From Nissolia schottii (taxonomy: Eukaryota; Streptophyta; Magnoliopsida; Fabales; Fabaceae), in assembly GCA_003254905.1 (NCBI GenBank), contig QANU01025285.1, positions 573,112-637,111 of the forward strand: 64,000 nt of DNA, written 5' to 3'. Below, piece after piece: positions 35,730 to 45,351 of the stretch. Numbering within the stretch: the stretch's first letter is position 1; every line of letters starts with the position of its first letter. A program made the translations under genes and the position numbers. The notes under the pieces were generated by a model, which did not search any database, was not told the DNA's origin, and was given only the letters and a program-made list of their open reading frames with translations.

Positions 35730-37354
35730 TAAATAGGACATGAAGTTCTATTGTGGCCTTCCTCCTGACAAACAATACTTTTTTGCGGCTTTTGTTTCGA
35801 GCTCGTGCCCTTTGTTTTGCAAATTGAGGGATCCCTTACGACCCCACTACCGATGTCAGGATGTATTGTTTTTTCCAAAGCTTGTGTATCTGCAAGGTTC
35901 ACTGCCTTCATCTCTAAATACATGGTAATCAACTTATCCAAAATTACCATGAAAAGACTCCTCTTTTTGAACAGAGTCAGCGGTTAATTGCCTTCACCAA
36001 TCCATCATGCAGCTATACCTAACCATCAACACCAAATCCCATGTCCCATCTGTTCTTTCACGAATCCCTGCCTTCACATTCCAAGAAGGCAAGCACAGTA
36101 ATTATGTGCCCACATGGAACGCCCAGTGACACCATTCTCAAGCATTGGCACTTGAACTTCATGGTATCCTCATAATAATACACCTCGCACAATGAAATCT
36201 GTTTTGGATACTTGTAGATTTGATAAATAACCTCAGTATATGTCTCATTGCAATCAAGTACTCTCAACTTCCGAGCCCTTTTAAGCATGGGTCAAAACTT
36301 CAAAAATATAGTAGGTGTATACATAATTGATGCATGACTTTCCCACTCTTTCAACTCTGTCTACAACACTGGAGGACCCTTAACAACATCAAATTCCTTT
36401 TGAAACTCCCTAAATAGCATAAAATCAACACACCCGTGAAAATGCTGTAAAAAAATCATTGAGGTCATGCTTCGAATTCACATATTTGCCAATGTTAGAA
36501 TGCAAACTCTCACATTGAGATGTTGTTCTAAACCCTGCAAAAAATTTCCCCCCGCAAATATGCAGTGACCCACATTTGCCTCTTCTCATACATTTCGTCA
36601 ATCCATGCTTTACCCTTGGCATCAAATTCTGTAACTAGGGCTTTCCACTTTTCATCAAACACTCTCTTCTCATAATCACCTAACATACAGTCGTTGAACT
36701 TTGCTGTGAATCGTGGATTGCCAATATTGCTCATGGCATTTCGGCTAAGGTGCCACGCACATAATCTATGATGGGCATTAAGTAATACATCCCTAATTGC
36801 ATTTCTCATTGCCAACATCTCCATTAGTTATAACTGAAATAGGAACTTTTCGGTTCATACATGTCACCAACTGCTCAAACAACCATTCATAAGTATCCTC
36901 TGTCTCGTCAGACACCAAAGCACTACCAAACAAAATTGTTTGATTGCGGTGGTTTACCCTGAAATACAAAACAAGGGGACACAAATACCTATTCTTCTTG
37001 TAAGTAGCATCGAATGCCAATACATCTCCAAACAGTTCATAATCAACCTGACTAATCCAACTGGACCAAAATAAGTGTCGAAACAAGCCCCCCGTCTTCA
37101 TCAATAGTATGATTGTAGTACATGCATGGGTCATTCACCACCAATCTTATGAAGAAAACCCAAAGCTTCGTTTTCCCGTTCCCAGAAGCTGCGTCCTCAA
37201 CCCCACACACCACACGAGTCGCATCCGTCTTTGCAGAAGATGGATATTTCGGGTCGATGTTTCTGTTGCAAATAAAAAAGCCACAGGGGCATGTTTGCAA
37301 AGTGAAGGTTGGTTGACTTAAGGGAGCAAAGTTATAATTCTTGGACAGATGCAC
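35730..37354 (-). pseudogene. FAR1/MuDR-type MULE transposase remnant
   Basis: Minus-strand pieces follow the order of a FAR1/MuDR transposase: an N-terminal FAR1-like DNA-binding part (about 37350-37100), the MULE transposase core (FGDVLAFDATYKKNRY, RVNHRNQTILFGSALVSDET, TYEWLFEQ at about 37070-36850), ITNGD then HRLCAWHLSRN (36850-36720), FRTTSQCESLHSNIGKYV (about 36540), a SWIM zinc finger KCQCLRMVSLGVPCGH (about 36130) and a C-terminal zinc knuckle KSIVCQEEGHNRTSCP (35735). The core acidic residue of FDATYK and the CxC...CGH ligands are present. The pieces lie in several frames, so at least four breaks separate them and it is a pseudogene. No terminal inverted repeats were found. Its 5' end lies less than 100 bp from the upstream-most possible MCAT start codon. 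Confidence 0.85.
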
Positions 37355-37547
37355 TAAGTGAGCTTAGACATAGTTGGCACATGGGATCCAAGCTAACATC
37401 TTTGTAAGCTCCGTCTTCACAAGACACAAAACCCACTCTGCTCAAATGCAAGCTTTGCTTCACCATTATTCCCTTATTCCTCGAACACCTTATAGTTCCG
37501 CATCACCTTGTTCTTCTTATTCTTATTCTTATTCTTCGTTTTCTGCC

Positions 37548-40500
37548 ATGGCTTCTTCTCTCACACTCCCTTCTATCTCAGTCAACAAGATCCTCCCTTC
37601 TTCCTCTTCCAATCCCTCATACCTCTCCGCAAATGTAGCTTCTACAAGCTTCGCCCCCAAGAAGCTCCTCCGTCGATCTAGGGTTTTCATGAGCGTCTCC
37701 GCCGGATCCCAGGCCTCCGTCAGCGACGCTCTCTTCTCCGATTACAAGCCCTCCAATGCTTTTCTCTTCCCCGGCCAGGTACTGTTTTCACCAATGCTGT
37801 TCAATTTTCGGGTAATATTGCTGAGAATTTAGGTTTTTGTTTGGATTTATAAAAACCTTTTTTTTTTGGTGGTGAATTTCTTATTTTTGACCATAATTGT
37901 AAAACTGTCTAATTGTTTTTATTTGGATTTCTATTTTCAGTATTTTGTTGTATACAGAATACTGAAAAATGGAAAAAATAATAAAAACAAAGCTAAAAAC
38001 ATAAAATGAAGATAGTCGAAAACCAAACCAGCCATTAGGGACTTTTGCTTTAGTTTTGAAATTGAGAGGGGTGAACCAATTTTTGGATGTGTTGTGATTG
38101 CAGGGTGCGCAAGCAGTTGGAATGGGGAAAGAAGCTCAGAATGTGCCTGCTGCTGCCATTTTGTACAAGAAGGCAAATGACATATTGGGGTAGTTGCCAC
38201 TTTCATTTTCTCAAGGTTTTTTTTTTTTTTTTCTCCTGGGGAGAATTGGATGCTCGGTTGTAACTATTGTTGTGTACATATTTTCTGCATTCAGGTTTGA
38301 TCTTCTTGATTTATGCATCAATGGCCCAAAAGACAAGTTAGATTCAACTGTTATTAGTCAGGTAAACTTCTTTTTCACGTGGGTACAAATTAGGCGGCTA
38401 TTGTACTTTTTTCCAAAGGATCTGTTTAGTATAAATTTGTGAATGTAGGGTATCAATCATTTTAGTTGTTATGATCAAATTGGATAGATAGTGGAGTGCT
38501 ATGGTACTGGGTGATGTGAAAAATAATTGGTTCCACTTTATTGATCAAAGGGTAAGAACCTACTCATTTTCTCCTCTAAAGTGAGATGTCCCTTTAGAGG
38601 ATCCAAATCCTTTTAGTTTAATGGATGGAAGTTGTGCCAAGGGAAGTTAGTTCTGGTTGGATGGATCTCTTTAGAATCAAGTTCAAAGACTTCTGTTAAC
38701 TTGTGCCTTTATGCAAATGTGAAAGGTCTTTGGCCGTTAACCTTGAAAAGGAAAAGAAGCACAAGAGCTCTAACTCAAGTGGCATTTAGTCTATATATGA
38801 ATGTAAGGGACTGATTTACTTGAAGAAGTATGAGTTCATATGAACAACACAGTAATTCAGATTAACCAATGCACCTCGAGAATTAAATTAGACGGATTGA
38901 ACTACGCGAATTATATCAAGAAAACAGAACTAGCAAAAATGAGAGCCTCAAACAATTGATCCATTAATCACTTCCTTGATTGTTGTTCCAGGAGGGGTTC
39001 AGTGATATTAGTGAGAGGGGAATAGATGCAGATCAAGAAGAAGAATGGGGAAGATCAGAGAGATTAGAGAATATCCAGAGAGAGATGAAACAGAGTCATA
39101 CCGCAATACCCCTTCTCCGTAGTTCATCCTTCCCATAAATCCATTTTCTTAGTAATTGAGCTTGGGCAGCTCAGGTTTGTTACAGCAAACTACTTGATAC
39201 TGGGCTCAACTCCCTCCTAGCCTGTAACTACTTGATCCTTGATCAACTCCCTCCTAGGACACTTTGCCTGCAACTTAGCCTACCATCCCCTCCTAACAAG
39301 GTCTTTATATGATCAAGGTTAAATGAGTAAAAGTAAGAAACGAAAAAGCGAACAAAGAAATAAATAACTTCATCTGAAATAAAGTATTGGCTGATTATGA
39401 TATTTTGATTATGGTATCATACCAGTTTAGTATGGATTCATCAGTCCGTTCTTCATGTAGTTCCTATTGTTTATAAAGTTTGCCACAGATATAATGTTTA
39501 CCTTCTGAATTTCCTACTTCTTCAGCCTGCTATTTATGTCACAAGTCTTGCTGCTGTAGAGCTACTTCGTGTACGCGAGGGAGGTCAGCAGATTATTGAC
39601 TCTGTTGATGTTACATGTGGCTTAAGTCTGGGAGAATATACTGCTCTTGCTTTTGCTGGGGCTTTTAGGTAATTTGCCATGAATAACTATTATTTGTTAC
39701 TATGGCTTTTCCATTGCTTTTCCTTTCTTTCCTTTTTTCCCCCCCTTTCTTTCTTTATCTATTTTCGTCATATTTCCCCTCATGTATTGAGAAACCTGTA
39801 CAAAAACAAAGTAATATTAAGTATGGCATATGTGCCCTTTCCTTTTGGCCATGACACTTTGGTACCATATGAATGAGTTGCACCTCTACTATGAGTCTGT
39901 GAATGGCATACGAGAAGCAGTGGATAAGTTTGTGACCCAACTCCCTTTTTTTCCCTTTCCAAATGAGAATATTTACAAGGTTTTCAGTTTGCTTTGAATC
40001 TCATGATTCTCATCACAACCTTGTAAATGAATTAATTGTTTGTACTCTATGCCTATGAGAAGTACAATCTATTAGAACCATTACTTGTCAGCTGTCTTGA
40101 GCATCATTTTTTTTGGTGGGGGTGGGGTAGAGAATGGTGTAACCTGTGTAATTTTACAGATATAAGTTATGTGGTTGAACTTTCCTTTGTGTGGTTTTGT
40201 TTGAAGTTCAAGTTTTTCTCTTGATTGACTTGCTATTATTAACCCATGTATTTGATTTGTAAGTTTTGAAGATGGACTCAAGTTGGTCAAACTGAGAGGT
40301 GAAGCCATGCAGGTAAACAATGTTGGCCAGTTGTTCTAGTTTCTTCTTTCTCGCATCAACTTGTTGAGATAGTAATTTGTTCTTGTCAATAACTTCTGTG
40401 CTTTATCCAGGATGCTGCCGATGCTGCTAAAAGCACCATGGTTAGTGTGATAGGGCTTGACTCAGAGAAAGTCCAACAATTGTGTGATGCAGCCAATCAG

Positions 40501-41537
40501 GAAGTCCCTGAAGCTGAGAATGTTCAGATTGCCAATTACCTTTGTCCTGTAAGGTTCTTGTGGGTCTGCTATTTAATAAGCTTTTTAGAAAATGCTGTTT
40601 CTAAATTTCATAATGAGCAACTTTATAATGTATTCTATTTTGGTAGGGAAACTATGCTGTCTCTGGGGGCCTAAAAGGAGTAGAAGTGCTGGAATCCAAG
40701 GCAAAGTCTTTCAAGGCTCGAATGACTGTGTGAACTTTCTCCCCAAATCTTTCTCCTTCCAATGCCACCTTCCCTCAATGACATAATTATGCCTTTCCCT
40801 CTTTTTTGGCAGGTTCGCCTAGCTGTCGCTGGTGCTTTCCACACTAGTTTTATGGAACCAGCTGTGTCAAGATTGGAAGCAGCATTGGCGGCAACAGAAC
40901 TTAGAACCCCAAGAATACCAGTAATCTCTAATGTGGATGCACAGCCACATGCAGATCCAGACACAATAAAGAAGATATTGGCACGTCAGGTATGCTGGCA
41001 TAACTTGTTTCTTTCCATCATGAAGACATACATGAATTGGAAAATAATTCAGTCTGTACTTCAATTTGCAGGTTACTTCACCTGTTCAATGGGAAACAAC
41101 AGTGAAGACTCTTCTAACCAAGGGGCTGAAGAAAAGTTATGAACTCGGACCTGGAAAGGTAGAATACATAGATAGCTAATATTATTATGATAACCAACAG
41201 AGTAATGTAACACAACCAGAATTGTATGATCAATTTTTTTTTTCCTTACAGAAATAATAGTGGTAGCTGGATGAAATAAAGTGATATGATCTACTTATTC
41301 ATCTAGTAATCAATAATAATAACACATCATTCTAACGGTCACATTCTAACAAAATTTCTGTTTGTTTAGCAATTCCCGATACTGTGGATTGGGGGAACTG
41401 ATCGTTAGCATTCCCAATCATTCCCTCTAGTTTTTATAATTCTGCTAATTTATGTTCTACTGTACTTTTTTCAGGTTATTGCTGGTATTGTCAAGAGAGT
41501 GGATAAAGGTGCGGATATTGAAAATATAGGTGCTTGA
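37548..41537 (+). CDS. MCAT: Malonyl-CoA:acyl carrier protein transacylase, plastid
   Basis: Exons: 37548-37778, 38104-38189, 38295-38361, 39526-39668, 40264-40312, 40411-40548, 40647-40727, 40813-40989, 41072-41158, 41475-41537; 1122 nt, 373 aa, all GT-AG. Moves malonyl from CoA to ACP for type II fatty-acid synthesis in the plastid stroma. Motifs: FPGQGAQ at about residue 74, nucleophile Ser162 in GLSLGEY, catalytic His275 in AGAFHTSFM. The first roughly 60 residues are Ser-rich with few acidic residues, a transit peptide. I chose ATG 37548 for its strong context (GCCATGG) and MASS start; ATG 37446 (MQALLHHYSL) and 37374 are in frame upstream and would add 34 or 58 residues, including a SYSYSYSS run from a TTCTTA microsatellite. 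A decayed MULE transposase begins within 200 bp upstream, so the promoter is short or overlaps the element. Confidence 0.96.
38830..39300 (-). mobile_element. Possible LTR-derived insertion in MCAT intron 3
   Basis: Intron 3 (38362-39525) is much longer than the other MCAT introns. About 38830-39300 differs in composition from its surroundings and on the minus strand could begin TGTTAGGAGGGGATGG (39297 downward), an LTR-like start, with a CTCTGATCTTCCCC-rich leader-like part. No matching target duplication was found, so this is a weak call. Confidence 0.3.
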
Positions 41538-43093
41538 GAAGGCAGCCGGACCTTACTCCTCCTGTGGCTTCCAATGACACGCCAACATTTTGTTTTTAAT
41601 CTTGAGACTGTGTGCGAGAAAATGTGCATGTGCTAAATCAAGAGAAGACATGGAACTTGAAGCTTTTGTTAACATAGATCAGCTATAGTGAGATTTGAAT
41701 GCCAAATTGAAGTTAAAATTTAATTCACGGCACTGCCGTGTTTGGTCTCTGCCTGAGTTTTTGGTTTATTTATCAAATGTTATCCACCCAAATGTAGCTT
41801 TGGTTTGGTTTGATAAAATCTAGAAGAAACAATATTAGAACATCATTACAAATATTATTGGAATCACATTCAAGAAGGAATTACAAATCTTGTTCAGAAG
41901 AAAATGAAAAGACATCATAATGACTTAGGGCTTGGTTTATACCCTGTTTTATAAATCATAATTTGGTCTAATCAACAAGTACTTTTGTTTTACTTCTTAA
42001 ATTTGAGTTTTTTTTTTTCCTTAAATGAGAAAATGAGATATTCTCCACCATTTGATTATTTGGTAGGATCAACGCACAATGCTTGTATGTAAATAAATAT
42101 TCTTGTGTAAATTTTTTACATGATTTTGTTGTGTTTGATCTCTTCATTAACAATGAAAATAAAATTGACATAAGTTAAAAGTAATACATTTTATTGATTT
42201 GTTGGGAACAAATCTTCTAATATAAGATTTTTCACTTTAGGCCATTGTTTGGAACAAGAGAAACAGAAAGGAAAGAAATTAGGCAGAACAAAATGGAAGG
42301 AAAAGGAATTTTATTTTGTTTGGATCGAGAGAGAGGAAATAAAATAAAATGGTGTTACCCACCTTAAAAGTTTTTTTCTACAAATATGAGAAGAAAATAG
42401 AATTTGTAATGATGCAATGTAAATTTACATATCTATCCTTCTAATTTTTTCTTTTATTATAAAAGACATTATATAAATCATTTATATATCTTTCATTTTC
42501 TTTCTTCTTATTTTTTTTCTCATATTTTCCATTCATCCAAACAACATAAAAGAACATATATTTTTCTCTTAATTTTCTTTTCTTCCATTTTCTTTCCTCT
42601 CATTTTCTCTCCAACATCCACATAAATCATAGAGAATAAAATGAGATATTTTACTTTCTAAAATCTAAATCTAATTCATTGATCTAATTCTAGATAACCT
42701 CTCATTATCCTACACTTTAAAGGGGAATTCATTTAAAGTGAATACCACGTTACACCTTTTATCGTAATTTTAGCCATCATATTAAAATAAATAAAAATAT
42801 TATTTATACATTAAATATGACTTAAATATTAAGTCTAATCTCTCACATATATCCACCATAAGACTTATTCACATGATGAGTCTAAAGAAGAGATTTAATA
42901 TTAAAATATTTAACGTACAAATAACACCCGGTCTAAAATGAAATCCTCCGAGATATGCACGAAAAAAGTGCAGATTATTATGCATGTTCTTTCAGATTCC
43001 CCAAACAAACAACACATAACAATTCTTAGAATGAATAAGCATGGAAAATAGGGAGAGGAACACAAATTTCGTTAGGTAATGTATCCATCAACA
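41538..43093. other. Intergenic region between MCAT and the small acidic gene
   Basis: Convergent 3' ends: MCAT from the left, the minus-strand gene from the right. Around 42230-42670 a purine-rich left half and pyrimidine-rich right half (TTGTTTGGA.C near both ends in opposite orientation) hint at a decayed inverted-repeat element. No coding region seen. Confidence 0.4.
42780..42925. mobile_element. Hairpin-forming MITE
   Basis: The left half (ATTATTTATACATTAAATAT, TAAATATTAAGTCTAATCTCT) is mirrored by the right half (AGAGATTTAATATTAAAATA, TTAACGTACAAATAA), with a loop around the ATATATCCACCATAAGACTT segment. A near-palindrome of about 145 bp in the style of a MITE. Family not assigned. Confidence 0.45.
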
Positions 43094-43678
43094 TCAAGCG
43101 TTCGATGACTCTCTCAGTCTTCGAATCTGATCGATCCACCGATCCTCAGGAACCTGAGCAGCCCAATCGGGAGCCACTCCGCCGAACGACACGTGGCGCA
43201 TCGCCGCCATCACGCGCGTGGCGTTCTCCGCCGTCAGCGGCGCGTTCCTCCGGTTCTCGTCCTCCCTGAACGCGCTCCGAATAGCCTCTGTGCTGCTCCT
43301 CTCTTCTTCTTCGTCGTCGCTACTCTTCTGCTCTACGACGTCGTTTAGATCCAAAGACGAGATCCCGTTCTCAGCTTCCCCGTGATTCAGACAGTGACCG
43401 TTCGGAAGCTGGTGGAACTCAACGCCCTCATCGCTGTCCGAGTCGCCGTCGTCGATGCCGGAGATCGGCTGGTAGTACTCTGGCACCTCGTCGCCGGAAT
43501 TTGTATCGGAATCGCTGACGTTTCCGTTCTCTACGCGCAGAAAAAAAAAAAAAAAGAATCCAATTCAGAAAATCAGTTGATTTTTCTGTGTGTGTGAGAA
43601 AATGGGAATACTTGTGGAAAATTGAAAATCATAAATAATTTATTTACCTTGGATGAAATTAGTGAAGGTAGCGTTCAT
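43094..43678 (-). CDS. Small acidic conserved plant protein, function unknown
   Basis: Exon 1 is 43678-43648 (MNATFTNFIQ plus one base), exon 2 is 43530-43094; GT-AG intron of 117 bp; 468 nt, 155 aa. The N-terminal two-thirds is strongly acidic and Ser/Asp/Glu-rich (DGDSDSDEG, SSDDEEEERSS), likely disordered. The C-terminal 45 residues look folded and conserved: NAPLTAENATRVMAAM, SFGGVAPDWA and PEDRWIDQIRRLR. No signal peptide or membrane segment. It may belong with proteins annotated in plants as male-enhanced-antigen-1-like (the PEYYQPIS / EGVEFHQLP region is suggestive), but I cannot confirm this. The good intron, G+C-rich coding composition against an AT-rich surround, and an integral frame argue for a real gene. 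Confidence 0.82.
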
Positions 43679-45032
43679 TGCTGGGACTTGAAGAAAGTGA
43701 AGACTCAGAAGGAGGAAGAAGAGAGCATAAAGAAAATAAACACTGAAATTTGATCCATTTTTTATATATATAAATTAAAAAAACAAGAAATTGAAAGTTA
43801 AAATTTTTGGAATGAAATAAAAAAAAAAATTGGAAAAAGCTTGCACCAGCCGGGAAATTGGATAGGTCAGTCGTACTATTATTACTATCAGAGGCAGTCT
43901 TTTCTTCAATTCCTATAAAGGAAATTACTATAGATGCTATTTTGGTTTTGTGACAATGTTATGGGCACTGGAAATCGTTTTGTGGCCACATTTCCATATT
44001 GGGATTTTTTATCATCAGGTCCTCCGCGTATAATTTTGTAAGATTGAGGACTTGCCTAAAAATTTCATTTGTATGAGCCGCGATAAAAATTTTATTTGTA
44101 TGAGCTTTTTAGAAATCGGTTTTACTAAAAATTCATTTAAAAATAAAAAAAAAAGAGGCTAGGTGTTTGTGATGGAAAAAGACGCGTCTGATACGAAGTT
44201 GAAATTGGTACAACAAAAGTCTATTTTAGAGTTTCGTTGGAGGCATAAAAACAGATATTGATGAGACTGTCTGAAATTGTGTTTTGACATTTTGATTTTA
44301 GGTTTAAAATTGTCTCTCTTTCGATAAATTCATAGTTGTTTTCCTTGCAATACACGCAGATCTAATTCCAAAATATCTCAACCTTTTGGTCAATATCGAC
44401 AACTTGATCCATTGACACATTTAATCATACACTTGTTAGGAGTATGTAATCATTGGATATTCTCTTCAATTTCTCATTGTTGAAGTTGACAAAATTTAGT
44501 CCATCATAGTTGAAAAATTTTGAATATAGCAGATTTGGAGTCGAATCGATAAAGTTTTTAGATGACCCTAACGTTTATCCGACTTAAACCCTCAAATGAG
44601 ACTTGAAATGGAAAAAATGGTGTACCTGTAATTTTTTAATCGAAGGGTTAACATTTTTTTGGAAATAAAAACTAAAGTCTTTGTGGATTTTGATTGTATG
44701 AAAAAGAATGAAAATGAAAATCTGAAAGAAATTAAAATATGAGATTTTTGAAGTTTGAGTAATTTTGATTTTGAAAGAAATTTGGAGTTTTGAAATTAGA
44801 ATTTAAATTAAAAGAATTATGAATTTTGGATATTTGGATTTTGAGAAAGTTGGAATTTTGCAAGTAATTGAGAAAAAGGATTGATGTTAAATTGATTTGG
44901 GGCCTATTTTTTTTTTTAAAGAAGAAAATAGTAGAATTTGTGTACAGCAAATTTAAAAGATGTTTAAAAACAAATCGAAAAGAGTTGTGAAAATACAAGT
45001 GGAAAAGGAACAGTTGTTGCTTAGAAATCACA
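43679..45032. other. Divergent intergenic region between the acidic gene and PBCP
   Basis: Contains the 5' flank of the minus-strand acidic gene (TATATATATAAA-like box at about 43762-43775, minus strand TTTATATATATA) and AT-rich sequence. A 99-codon minus open frame at 44732-45031 is a low-complexity Phe/Asn/Leu/Lys artefact of A/T runs. No gene recognised. Confidence 0.45.
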
Positions 45033-45111
45033 GCTCCAACTACATATGCCGGGAATCGAAACCACGTTTGTTAAGCGTCAGGGATTTATTCTACCACTAG
45101 ACCACTGGAGC
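45033..45111 (-). tRNA. tRNA-Gly-like pseudogene (degenerate)
   Basis: The minus strand reads GCTCCAGTGGTCTAGTGGTA GAAT at its start, nearly identical to the acceptor and D arm of plant tRNA-Gly, and ends TTGGAGC, which pairs with GCTCCAG apart from one wobble. A B-box-like GGTTTCGATTCC is present with one extra T. The anticodon arm (around CCCTGACGCTTAAC) does not form a good Gly stem-loop, and the unit is 79 nt rather than 71-72. It therefore looks like a decayed tRNA gene that keeps the Pol III A-box. It lies about 150 bp before the PBCP start region, on the opposite strand. Confidence 0.5.
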
Positions 45112-45258
45112 TGGAACAGAACGCTGCCTCAAATATTTTACTATTAATTTGTATTTCTCCCCACCGCGTCACTTGATGATAAACGTTCATTTTCATGAGT
45201 GTGTGAAGGAGAGAGGGTAAGAGGGGCAGTGTTGTTGAGCATTGAAGCGGGAAGCGGA

Positions 45259-45351
45259 ATGGCCATACCCATGTTGAGGGCTGCAACCGCAATGATTTCT
45301 CACTCTCACTCTCAACTCTCAACCACTCATTCATTCCATGTATGGAATTGA
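45259..45351 (+). other. Transit-peptide-like ORF out of frame with the PBCP body
   Basis: ATG 45259 opens 30 codons reading MAIPMLRAATAMISHSHSQL, then STTHSFHVWN, and stops at 45349-45351. Composition (Ala, Ser, Thr, His, one Arg, no acidic residues, MA start) is that of a chloroplast transit peptide, and Arabidopsis PBCP as I recall also begins MAIP. The frame differs by one from the phosphatase body, which starts at ATG 45338 and overlaps it. Either this is an uORF, or an insertion/deletion has separated the targeting peptide from the enzyme, or the base sequence is wrong here. Confidence 0.6.

Noticed and set aside
44732-45031. 99-codon minus frame rich in Phe, Asn, Leu and Lys
   Set aside because: Low-complexity reading of A/T homopolymers with no domain or codon bias.
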